Shown here one piece after another: positions 8,994 to 18,614 of a stretch of DNA of 51,557 nucleotides. The position numbers and the translations under genes were made by a program. The number at the start of each line of letters is the position of its first letter. The stretch's first letter is position 1. This DNA comes from Akkermansiaceae bacterium (GTDB taxonomy: Bacteria; Verrucomicrobiota; Verrucomicrobiia; Verrucomicrobiales; Akkermansiaceae), in NCBI GenBank assembly GCA_021733795.1, contig JAIPKB010000015.1, forward strand, positions 1-51,557, written 5' to 3'. The notes beneath the pieces were generated by a model. The model did not search any database, had not been told where the DNA came from, and was given only the letters and a program-made list of their open reading frames with translations.

Positions 8994-10526
8994 TCATTGG
9001 CTGGTTTCTTGCTTAGGTTTCGTCATCCGGCCCTGGGTCTTGAGAAACTCGAGAAGTTGTCCGGTCATCATCTTGAGTGTTGCCTGAGCGGCGGCAGGGT
9101 CCGCATAGAGGTTATTCCACTCCTGCGGGTCTTTGGCGAGGTCGTAGAACTCGCCGCCGATGATGTCGCCGGCGGTGTAATTGCCCGCATCGAGCTCGGC
9201 CCGGCGTTTCATCACGAGGATCAGCTTGTGCGTGGCAGTGCGCCACATGAAGGCGGCCTCGCCCTGGCGCTCGTGCAGGGTGGAAAATGACGCGGGCCGT
9301 TGCTGACCGCCCAATAGGTCCAGCCCGACAACACGTTCCGGCACCTCGATGCCTGCGGCGCGAAGCAGGCTGGGGTAGAGATCAACCAGTTCGGCGGGGC
9401 GGTGGTCGGTGACGCCCCGCAGTTCCTTGGGGATCGCGGTGCCCGACAGGATGAGCGGCACGCGAACGCTCGATTCGTAGAGACAGTACTTGTTGAAGCG
9501 ATAGCGGCGTTCGCCGAGCATTTCACCGTGATCCGAACAGTACACGATGATCGCGTTGTCCAGCAGGCCTTGCTCTTTCAGTTTCTGCAGCGTCCTCCCG
9601 AACATGTCGTCGATCCAGGTGCAGTTGGCCCGGTAGCGCAGGGTCATCAGCCGCCATTGCTCGGCGCTCGCCTTGCTCCAGTAGTCGGTATAGCCGCGGT
9701 CGTTCACGCCGAGCGCGTGGGGCGAGCGGTCTTCCTGCCACGGTGGCTGGCGGGCGTATTTCACGGTGCCGGGGTCATATAGGTCCTCATATCCGGCGGG
9801 AACATTGTGACCGGCGTGGGGCTTAAGAAAAGAAAGATAGAGAAAAAGCGGCCGTTTGGGATCGATCCCGTGCTCGATGAAATCCAGGCACTTGCCGGTC
9901 ACCCAGCCGTCGCGGTGTTCGTGTTCCGGCAACCGGCTGGTAAACCCGAGGTAGCCGTCATTGTTCTCCTCACCCCCACCCATGGTTTCGCTCTCGGCAT
10001 CATAGCGTGTCTTGGCCTCCCGGGCGTCATCCTTCATCATCACGGCACCCTCTTCGGGACATTCGGCGGCGTAGCGGATTTCGAAACCACGGGTCGAGCA
10101 GACAATCCCCCAGTGGGTCTTGCCGAACCCGGCCGTCTGGTAGCCGGCTTTCCGAAACATCTCGGGCAGGGGCGGCGTGGGCAGTTGGTCATCCGCCAGG
10201 CCGGTGCGTCCGTTGCGCAACACCCCAGCCTGGTTGGGGTAGAGCCCGAGCATCATCGAGTTGCGGCTGGGGGTGCACATCGGGGCCTGGCAGACGGCCT
10301 GATCGAAGAAAACTCCGGATTTCGCCAGCGCGTCGAGGTGGGGGGTCCTGACCGCCGGGTTGACCCACCCGAGCGCGTCCCAGCGATGCTGGTCGTCCAT
10401 CAGGAAAATGACGTTGGGGCGGGCCCGGTCGGCGGCTTTCCGGGAGGCTCCCTCCGTTGCGGCGGGGGTCACCGCGCCGAGCGGGGTGGCCAGGATGGCT
10501 GCCAGTGCGATTGCGTGTGCTTTCAT
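8994..10526 (-). CDS. Secreted sulfatase (Cys-type, FGly-dependent)
   Basis: Hydrolyses sulfate esters, here probably on a polysaccharide, in the periplasm. Starting at ATG 10526 gives a 510-residue protein with a signal peptide (MKAHAIALAAILATPLGAV). The open frame extends 97 codons further upstream but without sulfatase-like sequence. The metal site begins at NVIFLMDDQHRWD (residues 38-50). The modification motif CTPSR is at residues 84-88, so Cys84 must become formylglycine. SDHGEMLGE further on supplies further metal ligands. It is the first gene of a three-gene minus-strand operon with a SUMF1-like and a LamG protein. The specific sulfated substrate cannot be read from sequence. Confidence 0.93.
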   Translation of the reverse strand: MKAHAIALAAILATPLGAVTPAATEGASRKAADRARPNVIFLMDDQHRWDALGWVNPAVRTPHLDALAKSGVFFDQAVCQAPMCTPSRNSMMLGLYPNQAGVLRNGRTGLADDQLPTPPLPEMFRKAGYQTAGFGKTHWGIVCSTRGFEIRYAAECPEEGAVMMKDDAREAKTRYDAESETMGGGEENNDGYLGFTSRLPEHEHRDGWVTGKCLDFIEHGIDPKRPLFLYLSFLKPHAGHNVPAGYEDLYDPGTVKYARQPPWQEDRSPHALGVNDRGYTDYWSKASAEQWRLMTLRYRANCTWIDDMFGRTLQKLKEQGLLDNAIIVYCSDHGEMLGERRYRFNKYCLYESSVRVPLILSGTAIPKELRGVTDHRPAELVDLYPSLLRAAGIEVPERVVGLDLLGGQQRPASFSTLHERQGEAAFMWRTATHKLILVMKRRAELDAGNYTAGDIIGGEFYDLAKDPQEWNNLYADPAAAQATLKMMTGQLLEFLKTQGRMTKPKQETSQ

Positions 10527-10921
10527 GATGCTACGGTCAGCTCCTGGTGGCTCCGATGGATCAACCGGAACCGGTCGACTGGCAGGAAGTTCATCACGGC
10601 GCGAAATCGTTCTGCGTGGTTCATGGCATTGGGGATGGATCTTCAACCGCGCCAGATTCCATCCGGGGCAAGTCGCCTGACATTCCTGACTCGCAGATCC
10701 TCCCCTGGCAAGGTCTTTATCCTTGAAACCGGCCGCTTGAAACTTTACTCCAACATTTTTCGTGACATCCGCCGAAAAAAAATCCATCATTCCGCCATCA
10801 ATGCTTGCCAAATCCATGGTTTTCGGGCCTTTTCGCCCGTAGCGACCAAGGGCGGCAGCTTGCCCGCAAGGAGCGCGGGCGTCCCCGCCCGCGTTTTCCG
10901 GTGTCTCGGTTGCCTGCGGCC

Positions 10922-10949
10922 CGGTGTTTCGGTGTTTCGGTGTTTCGGT
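10922..10949. repeat. Octamer tandem repeat (CGGTGTTT)x3
   Basis: Three perfect copies of CGGTGTTT (10922-10945) are followed by a partial fourth (CGGT). A degenerate copy (CGGTGTCT) lies about 25 bp before. It is one of several short tandem repeats with 7- or 8-bp units in this window's gaps. Confidence 0.75.
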
Positions 10950-11000
10950 AGGGCGAATGGGCCGGTCGCTTCGAGCTCATCACATTCTCCCATCATCCGC

Positions 11001-11029
11001 CATAAGGAGCGGCGACCTTATTGTCGCCG
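11001..11029 (+). repeat. Family A hairpin repeat, copy 2
   Basis: CATAAGGAG is followed by the hairpin CGGCGAC, loop CTTATT, GTCGCCG (7 bp). Arm bases differ from copy 1 on both sides, so pairing is kept. Confidence 0.65.
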
Positions 11030-11075
11030 TGCGCAAGGAACGCCTGTGACCAGAGCCTCGGTGCCTGTCTCAAGA

Positions 11076-11125
11076 ATCAGGAGCGTCGACATCCTGTCGA
11101 CTGAGTCAGGCCGACATCCTGTCGG
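11076..11125 (+). repeat. Family A hairpin repeat, copy 3, with a second short hairpin
   Basis: ATCAGGAGC is followed by GTCGAC, loop ATCCT, GTCGAC (6 bp, 11085-11101). Nine bases later CCGAC, loop ATCCT, GTCGG (11111-11125) repeats the same loop with a 5-bp stem. The loop is one base shorter than in copies 1 and 2. Confidence 0.55.
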
Positions 11126-11181
11126 TCGAACCGAATCTCCGGCCTGTCCCAATCGCAATAGGGTTCAATGAGGGCAGCAAA

Positions 11182-11646
11182 ATGGGATGCGGAACGCTAT
11201 TGGTTGTTTCGCTGATCTTCGGCGTGATTATGGTCACTTGCCTGAACCAGGGCGGAGGCGGTTCTCGCAACCCAACGAAGATCAGTTCACCAGCATCTGC
11301 CAGCCTCCCGCCGGAGGAGGTCATGTTGGCGAAGATTGATGCCGGCTATCCTGTAGCTGCTAGCGATCCCCGTGTTGCTAGATTTCGTTCATTGCTCGCC
11401 TTTCTCCGCCTCGGAATACCGGAGCTTCTGATTATCCTGGTGATCGGTGGCGGCCTACTGGTGATCGTAGTTGCGGTCATCTTTGGCCTGGTGAAGGCAA
11501 ACACGAAGACACCGCCAGGAGCGCCGCCGCCGTTGGCAAGTTCAAGAGAGATAAGGCTGAAGGAACTTGAATCACTTCGAAGTCAATCCTTGATCACGGA
11601 GGAAGAGTATCGCGCGCGCCGCCAGAAGGTGCTTGATGAGCTGTAA
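11182..11646 (+). CDS. Small membrane protein with C-terminal SHOCT domain
   Basis: A 154-residue protein with an N-terminal hydrophobic segment (LLVVSLIFGVIMVTCL), a polar linker, a second long hydrophobic segment near residues 80-103 (LLIILVIGGGLLVIVVAVIF) and a C-terminal SHOCT motif (RLKELESLRSQSLITEEEYR, then RARRQKVLDEL). SHOCT is a short helical module common at protein ends, thought to mediate oligomerisation or binding. No enzymatic role is visible. Base composition is less GC-rich than the neighbours, and it lies in an accessory patch with repeats and an intron remnant, which suggests acquired DNA. Confidence 0.75.
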   Translation: MGCGTLLVVSLIFGVIMVTCLNQGGGGSRNPTKISSPASASLPPEEVMLAKIDAGYPVAASDPRVARFRSLLAFLRLGIPELLIILVIGGGLLVIVVAVIFGLVKANTKTPPGAPPPLASSREIRLKELESLRSQSLITEEEYRARRQKVLDEL

Positions 11647-11689
11647 GGGGGATTTTGGATTGGAGAGGAAGCCGAATCGGACAAGGCCT

Positions 11690-12075
11690 AACCGGGTCCC
11701 CGGGAGTGATTCGCTCCCGGGGCCCACACCACCCTGCGTGCGGCTTTGACTGCGCTTTGCTCACCCCTCGCGGGGGAGCCCCTCCGGGCCGTCCATCTCC
11801 GCTTTGCTCCGGTTCTCCCAGCGTTTCTGGCCGCCCCCGCAGCCACCCTCCGGGCCGCCCTAGCGGGCCGGAGGTCTCGTTCCGCTCGGCTCCTTACCCG
11901 CGTTGGTTACCCTTCGCGAGTGGGCTTCAGATGTTAGTTTCTTCATATTCTGGTATTCCTACAGGGGACTTCAACCCCATTGACAACGCACCCATGCCGC
12001 GTACCCACAAGGCGGTGGGGGCAACGACGGCTAGCGCCGCCGTAGCCTCACCTTGGCGTCTCGGCACAAAAGCAA
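11690..12075 (-). mobile_element. Probable degraded group II intron without its protein
   Basis: No gene fits this roughly 390-bp stretch. Read on the minus strand its end contains AAAGCCGCACGCAGGGTGG, like the second strand of group II intron domain V. It is followed by a strong hairpin CCCCGGGAG, 7-nt loop, CTCCCGGGG (11698-11722) placed where domain VI would be. Farther upstream on the same strand are GGGGTTGAAGTCCCC and AAGGGTAACC, which resemble domain I pieces. No reverse transcriptase frame remains. The match is from memory of intron structure, and the boundaries are approximate. Confidence 0.4.
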
Positions 12076-12147
12076 AGACCTATGAACGACAACGGCGGAC
12101 TTATTTTTGCCTCGAGAATCTGAGCAATCGGGAGTAGCTTGCGTTCG

Positions 12148-12421
12148 ATGAACATCACCGAGATTTCCCCCAAGGACGGCTACAGGCTATTCCTCCGGTA
12201 CGACGACGGAGCTTGTGGCGAAGTGGATTTGTCTTCGTATGCGGGGCGTGGAGTATTTGCAGCCTGGTTGAAGCCCGGAGTATTCGAGCAGGTGACCCTT
12301 GCAGAAGCGGGACATTCCGAATGGCCCGGGCAAATCGACCTGTGCCCTGACGCGTTGTACATGAAACTGACCGGGAAGAGCCCGGACAAAGTTTTTCCAA
12401 CCCTCCACAAGCTGCTTGTCC

Positions 12422-12429
<8 letters not shown>
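12148..12429 (+). CDS. DUF2442 domain protein
   Basis: A 93-residue protein with the DUF2442 pattern: an N-terminal strand pair with KDGYRLFLRYDDG, the GEVDLSSYAGRGVFAAW segment, and WPGQIDLCPDALY near residue 68. The function of the family is not established. DUF2442 genes often sit beside DUF4160 genes, as here, and have been suggested to act as toxin-antitoxin-like pairs. I chose the ATG at 12148; a TTG three codons earlier is possible. The stop overlaps the next start by 8 bp, so the pair is cotranslated. Confidence 0.8.
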
Positions 12430-13983
<1,554 letters not shown>

Positions 13984-14011
13984 TTTCATCGGTTGTTTTC
14001 ATGGTTTATTC

Positions 14012-14044
14012 AAACGGCGGTCCGCAAGGGCCGCCGTTTTTTTC
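14012..14044 (+). terminator. Rho-independent terminator after gap
   Basis: AAACGGCGG (14012-14020) pairs with CCGCCGTTT (14031-14039) around a short inner stem and GCAA loop, followed by a run of T to 14043. It lies between the convergent gap and helicase genes. The preceding bases are not A-rich enough to make it a strong terminator for the other strand. Confidence 0.85.
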
Positions 14045-14062
14045 CCCCTCCTCCGGTGACTC

Positions 14063-15328
14063 CTACCTCCGCCCGTAACTGCGGCGGCGGCCGTTGTTCC
14101 GGGAGTTGCGGTTGCCCGGGGTGGCTGCGGTTCCGGCACCCACCCGGCCGCGGCTGTGGCGATCCGCCAGCGACTCGACATGCCAATCGTGGCCATCCCA
14201 ACGCGGGATCGCCATCTTGATCACCTTTTCGATTTCCCGGAGATACTCAAGTTCATCCTCGGAACAAAACGACACGGCCCGTCCTTCCGCACCGGCGCGG
14301 GCGGTGCGGCCGATCCGGTGGACGTAGGATTCCGGCTCATTCGGCAGGTCGAAGTTGACCACCAGGCCGATTTCCCGGACGTCCACCCCACGGGCCGCGA
14401 CATCGGTCGCCACCAGCACCGGCGTGAGTCCCCGTTTGAAACGATCGAGTGCCTTCTCGCGCTGGGCCTGGGACTTGTTGCCGTGGATCGCATCCGCCTG
14501 GATGCCGCTGGCGCAAAGGCTTTTTGCCAGCTTGTTCGCTCCGTGCTTGGTGCGGCTGAAGACAATGCTCAGTTTCTGCACCGCCGCCTCGGCCTGCGCC
14601 CGCAGCAGTTGCTCCAACAACGGACGCTTGGACTCCCGCGTGACGAAACAGATCTGTTGGTCGATCTTCTCGGCGGTGGTGAATTCAGGCGCGATACTGA
14701 CATGCGCCGGATCCCGCAGAATCGTCTTCGCCAGCTCGACGATATCGGGTGCCAGCGTGGCGGAGAAAAACAGTGACTGACGCCTGGCCGGCAGCAGCGC
14801 GACAATCTTCCTCACATCCCGGACAAAGCCCATGTCCAGCATCCGGTCCACCTCGTCGAGCACGAAAAACTCGACTTGGGAAAGATCAATGTGGCGTTGG
14901 TCGATGAGATCCAGCAGGCGTCCCGGAGTGGCTACCAGCACGTCCACGCCGCTGCGCATCGCCCTGACCTGCGGCACCTGGCCCACCCCGCCGTATATCA
15001 GCGTCTGGCGAAAGTTCACATATTTGCCATAGGTGGCGAAACTCTTGCCCACTTGGGCGGCCAGCTCGCGGGTGGGAGTGAGCACCAGCGTGCGACAGCC
15101 CCGCGCCTTGACAGGTCGTGGATTGCCGTGCAGCACGTGCAGGATCGGCAGCGCGAAGCCGGCGGTTTTGCCGGTGCCGGTCTGGGCGCAACCCATCAGG
15201 TCGCGGCGCTGCAGCAGCAGTGGAATCGCCTGCGCCTGGATCGGTGAGGGAGTGTGATAGTCAAGTTCGCGCAAAACGCGGTGAAGGGGCGCAGCCAGCG
15301 GCAACGCCTCGAATGCAGTCGGGGTCAT
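14063..15328 (-). CDS. DEAD-box family ATP-dependent RNA helicase (RhlE-like)
   Basis: ATP-driven RNA unwinding enzyme, usually in ribosome assembly or mRNA turnover. Starting at ATG 15328 the protein has 421 residues. Motifs: Q motif with PSPIQAQAIPLLL, motif I AQTGTGKT, PTRELA, motif II DEVD (residues 158-161) in place of DEAD, SAT (motif III), VATDVAARGVD and HRIGRTARAG (motif VI). A basic, Arg/Gly/Asn-rich tail (GRVGAGTAATPGNRNSRNNG) follows the core, typical of RhlE-type helicases. The frame extends 26 codons upstream without similarity. It converges with gap across the terminator. Confidence 0.93.
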   Translation of the reverse strand: MTPTAFEALPLAAPLHRVLRELDYHTPSPIQAQAIPLLLQRRDLMGCAQTGTGKTAGFALPILHVLHGNPRPVKARGCRTLVLTPTRELAAQVGKSFATYGKYVNFRQTLIYGGVGQVPQVRAMRSGVDVLVATPGRLLDLIDQRHIDLSQVEFFVLDEVDRMLDMGFVRDVRKIVALLPARRQSLFFSATLAPDIVELAKTILRDPAHVSIAPEFTTAEKIDQQICFVTRESKRPLLEQLLRAQAEAAVQKLSIVFSRTKHGANKLAKSLCASGIQADAIHGNKSQAQREKALDRFKRGLTPVLVATDVAARGVDVREIGLVVNFDLPNEPESYVHRIGRTARAGAEGRAVSFCSEDELEYLREIEKVIKMAIPRWDGHDWHVESLADRHSRGRVGAGTAATPGNRNSRNNGRRRSYGRR

Positions 15329-15668
15329 GTGTTTCAAGTGGCCAGCCCGGTCCGTGAATCGGCGGCTGGCGGTGTCGATGAGCGATGTCGGAAGAACCTC
15401 AAACAATCTCTCTCATCGATGGAAGACCGGTAAAGGGCGGCACCGGTGAAACAGGCCCGCAGCAACGCCGCAGACGGCGTGCGGCGGTCCTCTACACGAG
15501 CAACCCTCCCCTTGCAAGCAAAATCTTTCCATTTTCCTGAAATTCCCAGATTCCCAGCCGATTCGCCCATGAGACTCGCCCTCGCCCCACCGCAACGCCC
15601 CCATCCACCATCGAAAGACCGCACCATCCACCGCCGTACCATCAACGTCCCGCCCGCCTCTCTAAAGA

Positions 15669-15710
15669 AAATCCCAAATCCTAAATCCCAAATCCTAAAC
15701 TTTAAATCCT
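15669..15710. repeat. Heptamer tandem repeat (AAATCCY)x6
   Basis: Six successive 7-bp units: AAATCCC, AAATCCT, AAATCCC, AAATCCT, AAACTTT, AAATCCT. AT-rich compared with surroundings. Confidence 0.8.
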
Positions 15711-15768
15711 AAATAAGCCTCCTCTCTCTTGGCGCTCTTGGCGTCTTGGCGGTTCCTATCTTCTTCCA

Positions 15769-15848
15769 CCGACCTTCCGACCTTCCGACCTTCCGACCTT
15801 CCGACCTTCCGACCTTCCGACCTTCCGACCTTCCGACCTTCCGACCCT
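15769..15848. repeat. Octamer tandem repeat (CCGACCTT)x10
   Basis: Nine perfect CCGACCTT units (15769-15840) and one variant CCGACCCT (15841-15848). The near-perfect array suggests recent slippage, so copy number may vary between strains. It ends 46 bp before the DUF1501 start codon. Confidence 0.9.
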
Positions 15849-15849
15849 C

Positions 15850-15889
15850 CAGCATTTCAGCATTTCAGCTTTTCAGCTTTTCAGCATTT
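15850..15889. repeat. Octamer tandem repeat (CAGCWTTT)x5
   Basis: Five units: CAGCATTT twice, CAGCTTTT twice, CAGCATTT once, ending five bases before the DUF1501 start codon at 15895. Being in the leader, it could affect translation. Confidence 0.85.
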
Positions 15890-15894
15890 ACCCC

Positions 15895-17370
15895 ATGTCC
15901 CCTCTCCAACAAGCCCATCTGGCCGATCAGACCCGCCGCCATTTCCTCTCCACCTGCACGACCGGGCTGGGCGGGCTGTGGCTGGCCTCCATGACCGGCC
16001 GCGCGTGGGGCTCTGGCGGACCGCTGAAGAAGGACCCCGCCCATCCGCTGGCACCGACCGCTCCGCATTTCCCGGCCACCGCCAAGCGGGTCATCTATCT
16101 GCACATGGCGGGTTCGCCCTCGCAGCACGAACTGTTCGACTACAAGCCCGAGCTGGAAAAATTCAACGGCAAGGAGTGCCCCGCGGAGTTTCTGGAAGGC
16201 AAGCAGTTCGCGTTCATCCAGGGCGTGCCGCGGATGCTGGGTCCGCAGTTTCCCTTCAAACAACATGGCCAGTCCGGAGCCTGGGTCTCCGACCGTTTGC
16301 CGCATTTCAGCACAGTGGTGGACGATGTCTGCTTCATCAAGTCGATGCACACCGACCAGTTCAACCACGGCCCCGCCCAGCTGCTGGTCCACACCGGCAA
16401 CCAGAACCTCGGCGCCGCGTCGATCGGTGCCTGGGCCACCTACGGACTCGGCTCGGAAAACCAGAACCTGCCCGGGTTCATCGTCCTCACCTCCGGCGGC
16501 AAGAACCCGGACGCCGGCAAATCCGTCTGGGGCTCGGGTTACCTGCCCTCCGTTTATCAGGGCGTCCAGTGCCGGTCCCAGGGCGAACCCGTCCTCTATC
16601 TGGCCGACCCGCCAGGCATCTCCCGCCCGCTCCGCCGCCGCATGCTCGACGCCCTGGACCGCCTCAACCAGCAAACCGCCAGCGAACTCGGCGACCCGGA
16701 GACCCTCACCCGCATCGCCCAATACGAGATGGCCTACCGCATGCAAATGCACGCCACCGATGCCTTCGACCTCACCCACGAACCACCTGCCATCCACCAG
16801 TTCTACGGCACCCAACCGGGCCGCGAGTCGTTCGCCAACAACTGCCTGCTGGCCCGCCGCCTCGCCGAGCGCGGCGTCCGCTACATCCAGCTTTTCCACT
16901 GGGGCTGGGATTCCCACGGCGACAGCCAGGGCAACGCGCTCAACGGCGGCTTCACCGACCGCTGCCGCGAGGTGGACCAACCGATGACCGCCCTGCTCAA
17001 GGATCTGAAACAGCGCGGCTTGCTGGAAGATACCCTCGTCGTCTGGGGCGGCGAATTCGGCCGCACCCCGATGCTTGAAAACCGTGGTGGCAACGACAAT
17101 CCCTTCGTCGGCCGCGACCACAACCCGGGCGCGTTCACCATCTGGATGGCCGGCGGCGGCGTCAAGGGTGGCCTGTCCTATGGCGAGACCGACCCCATCG
17201 GCTACGAATCGGTCATCAACAAGGTCTCCGTCCACGATCTCCACGCGACGATGATGCACACCCTCGGATTCGACCACCAGCGCCTCACCTTCCCCTCCCA
17301 GGGCGTCCCCCAGCGGCTCTCCAACATCACCAAAGCCGGCACCCGCGTCGTCCGCGACGTGCTGGCGTAG
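15895..17370 (+). CDS. DUF1501 domain protein with Tat signal
   Basis: A 491-residue exported protein. The N-terminus has a twin-arginine motif (TRRHFLSTCTTGLGG, about residues 14-28), so it is exported folded. The DUF1501 domain belongs to the alkaline phosphatase/sulfatase-like superfamily: YLHMAGSPSQHELFDYKP near 65-82, FGRTPM with metal-site-like residues, GRDHNPGAFTIWMAGGG, and the end SVHDLHATMMHTLGFDH. DUF1501 genes in Planctomycetes and Verrucomicrobia usually sit next to a large DUF1549/DUF1553 cytochrome-like gene; none is adjacent here. The substrate is unknown. The start lies right after two octamer repeat arrays. Confidence 0.9.
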   Translation: MSPLQQAHLADQTRRHFLSTCTTGLGGLWLASMTGRAWGSGGPLKKDPAHPLAPTAPHFPATAKRVIYLHMAGSPSQHELFDYKPELEKFNGKECPAEFLEGKQFAFIQGVPRMLGPQFPFKQHGQSGAWVSDRLPHFSTVVDDVCFIKSMHTDQFNHGPAQLLVHTGNQNLGAASIGAWATYGLGSENQNLPGFIVLTSGGKNPDAGKSVWGSGYLPSVYQGVQCRSQGEPVLYLADPPGISRPLRRRMLDALDRLNQQTASELGDPETLTRIAQYEMAYRMQMHATDAFDLTHEPPAIHQFYGTQPGRESFANNCLLARRLAERGVRYIQLFHWGWDSHGDSQGNALNGGFTDRCREVDQPMTALLKDLKQRGLLEDTLVVWGGEFGRTPMLENRGGNDNPFVGRDHNPGAFTIWMAGGGVKGGLSYGETDPIGYESVINKVSVHDLHATMMHTLGFDHQRLTFPSQGVPQRLSNITKAGTRVVRDVLA

Positions 17371-17424
17371 CCGCCGGGCGTCGCCCAAATGGAGCAGTAG
17401 CCGCGTTGGTCACAACGCGGGCGG

Positions 17425-17453
17425 CATAAGGAGAGTGGACATTCCTGTCCACC
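17425..17453 (+). repeat. Family A hairpin repeat, copy 4
   Basis: CATAAGGAGA is followed by GTGGAC, loop ATTCCT, GTCCAC (6 bp). Arms differ from the other copies but remain complementary. Confidence 0.65.
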
Positions 17454-17593
17454 GGGCCAAAGAAGCGGGAAAGAAGAGTCCAAGAGAAGCCCGGTAGAAT
17501 CTGCCTGGGCCTTCCTTTCCCATCCCTTTGTCCTGCGCCTCCGTGTTCGCGTCATCGTCGATTCTTGCGCCTTTCCGAGGAGGAAGGACGAGC

Positions 17594-17644
17594 ACGAGGG
17601 ACGAGGAGGAGTCAAGCAGCGGAGCTTTCGTCCTCGTCCCTCGT
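17594..17644. repeat. Inverted repeat of GA/CT-rich units
   Basis: ACGAGGGACGAGGA (17594-17607) recurs as TCCTCGTCCCTCGT (17631-17644), a 14-bp perfect inverted repeat with a 23-nt loop. Both arms lie in 7-bp-like GACGAGG/GTCCTCG periodic sequence, so the palindrome may derive from opposed short repeats. Confidence 0.6.
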
Positions 17645-18013
17645 CCTCCTTCTCGTCCTCGATTCATTGCGCCGGGTCGGAATGATGATCTTCACAGAAG
17701 GAAACGAAGAATGGCCAAATGAAGGGATCTGCAAATCAGTTCTTTGCCCATTCCAGCGCCGTATTCTGCTCTAACTGTAGTCACGCGCTGATAGATTCCG
17801 CTGACGAACCATGGTGTGAGGCCGCATTTCTCCCATTCCTTTCTTCTTCAAATTCCTCTGCCCACCAATTCCTCTGAAAATTCTTCCAATTCGTGTCAAA
17901 GTCACTCATCCTTCCAGCAACCGCCCACGTGTTCCGGTGCTTTACACGGAATCCAGCTTTGCTCAGAACATACTGACCTGCCCGCCAGCGGTCAAAAAAT
18001 ACTTAATCCATAC

Positions 18014-18041
18014 TTGACGTGGCGGGATTCCGAAGTATTTT
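18014..18041 (+). promoter_or_regulatory. Candidate promoter of the lipoprotein gene
   Basis: TTGACG (18014-18019), a 16-bp spacer and TATTTT (18036-18041), about 60 bp before the ATG at 18100. Confidence 0.35.
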
Positions 18042-18099
18042 CCCGGGCGTGTCCCGCGTTGCGGGTTGTCCGATTTATCCACCCCTCGCCAATTCCACT

Positions 18100-18537
18100 A
18101 TGAAAGCATCACTGCACCTGATTCTTGCGGCATTCGCCTCTTTGCTAGTCGTTTCCTGCTACCCCTATCCCGAAAACCGGCCGCACAAGGGCGCCAAGCC
18201 CAATCCCGGCCCGGAAACCACGGGTGTTCAGAAGTCCGAGGCGGACCTGCTCAAGGAGAAGGAAGACGCCGCTAAGAAAAAAGAGGAATTGGAGAAGAAG
18301 GAGGAGGCCCTCAGGCAGGAACAGGAGAATCTCTCCGGCGGGGACAATCCGAGCAAGCCACCGAAGCCACCAGTGAGATCGCAGTATGAAGTGGCCAAGA
18401 AAGCCCCTGGCAAGGAAGGATTCGTGCTGAGTCCCTACAACCGGAAGCTCATTGATGTCCGCGGCATCGCCTCAGGCACCTTGGTCACGGATCCCACCTA
18501 CGATCCATCCGAGAAGAAGTATTTCCGGGTGCCTTGA
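18100..18537 (+). CDS. Small lipoprotein with coiled coil
   Basis: A 145-residue protein starting at ATG 18100. The signal peptide ends in a lipobox (LLVVSC, Cys near residue 20), so it should be a lipid-anchored envelope protein. A highly charged helix follows at about residues 46-73 (LLKEKEDAAKKKEELEKKEE), a likely coiled coil, then a Pro/Lys-rich linker and a C-terminal segment (KEGFVLSPYNRKLIDVRGIA) also seen at the end of small lipoproteins of this phylum. The function is unknown. It lies 77 bp before tyrA and may be the first gene of that transcript. Confidence 0.75.
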   Translation: MKASLHLILAAFASLLVVSCYPYPENRPHKGAKPNPGPETTGVQKSEADLLKEKEDAAKKKEELEKKEEALRQEQENLSGGDNPSKPPKPPVRSQYEVAKKAPGKEGFVLSPYNRKLIDVRGIASGTLVTDPTYDPSEKKYFRVP

Positions 18538-18614
18538 ACGGCAGCCCCACCCCAACCTGCGCCATCCAATCCGACCGGAACCGGTGCATTACCGGAGCTG
18601 GCAGTCTGTGACGG

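Larger units (their letters stand above)
10527..11181. other. Repeat-rich gap between sulfatase and SHOCT genes
   Basis: This 655-bp divergent gap holds the sulfatase promoter region, three copies of the octamer CGGTGTTT (10922-10945), and two or three family A hairpins between 11001 and 11125. No convincing gene was seen in either strand. Confidence 0.6.
15329..15894. other. Gap between helicase and DUF1501 genes, rich in short tandem repeats
   Basis: This 566-bp divergent gap contains heptads at 15669-15710 and octamers at 15769-15889. The first half (15329-15660) has no recognisable gene. The frames open through the repeats translate to periodic peptides and are not genes. Confidence 0.6.
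17371..18099. other. Long gap with hairpin and inverted repeats
   Basis: This 729-bp gap holds a family A hairpin (17425-17453), an inverted repeat of GA/CT-rich units (17594-17644) and a candidate promoter near 18014. From 17700 to 18000 the sequence is AT-richer than elsewhere, and I see no coding pattern in it. Confidence 0.55.

Noticed and set aside
8994..10817. Longer sulfatase start at 10817
   Set aside because: The added 97 residues have no sulfatase sequence and precede a clear signal peptide at 10526.
11923..12060. Possible integron attC site near GTTAG-like words
   Set aside because: The paired R and L boxes of an attC site are missing and no integrase or cassette array is present; the group II intron reading fits better.
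15769..15889. Possible CRISPR array
   Set aside because: Units are 8 bp directly adjacent without spacers, so these are tandem repeats.
15729..17078. Plus-strand frame of 449 residues starting in the octamer repeats
   Set aside because: It overlaps the DUF1501 gene in another frame and its first part is only translated repeat.
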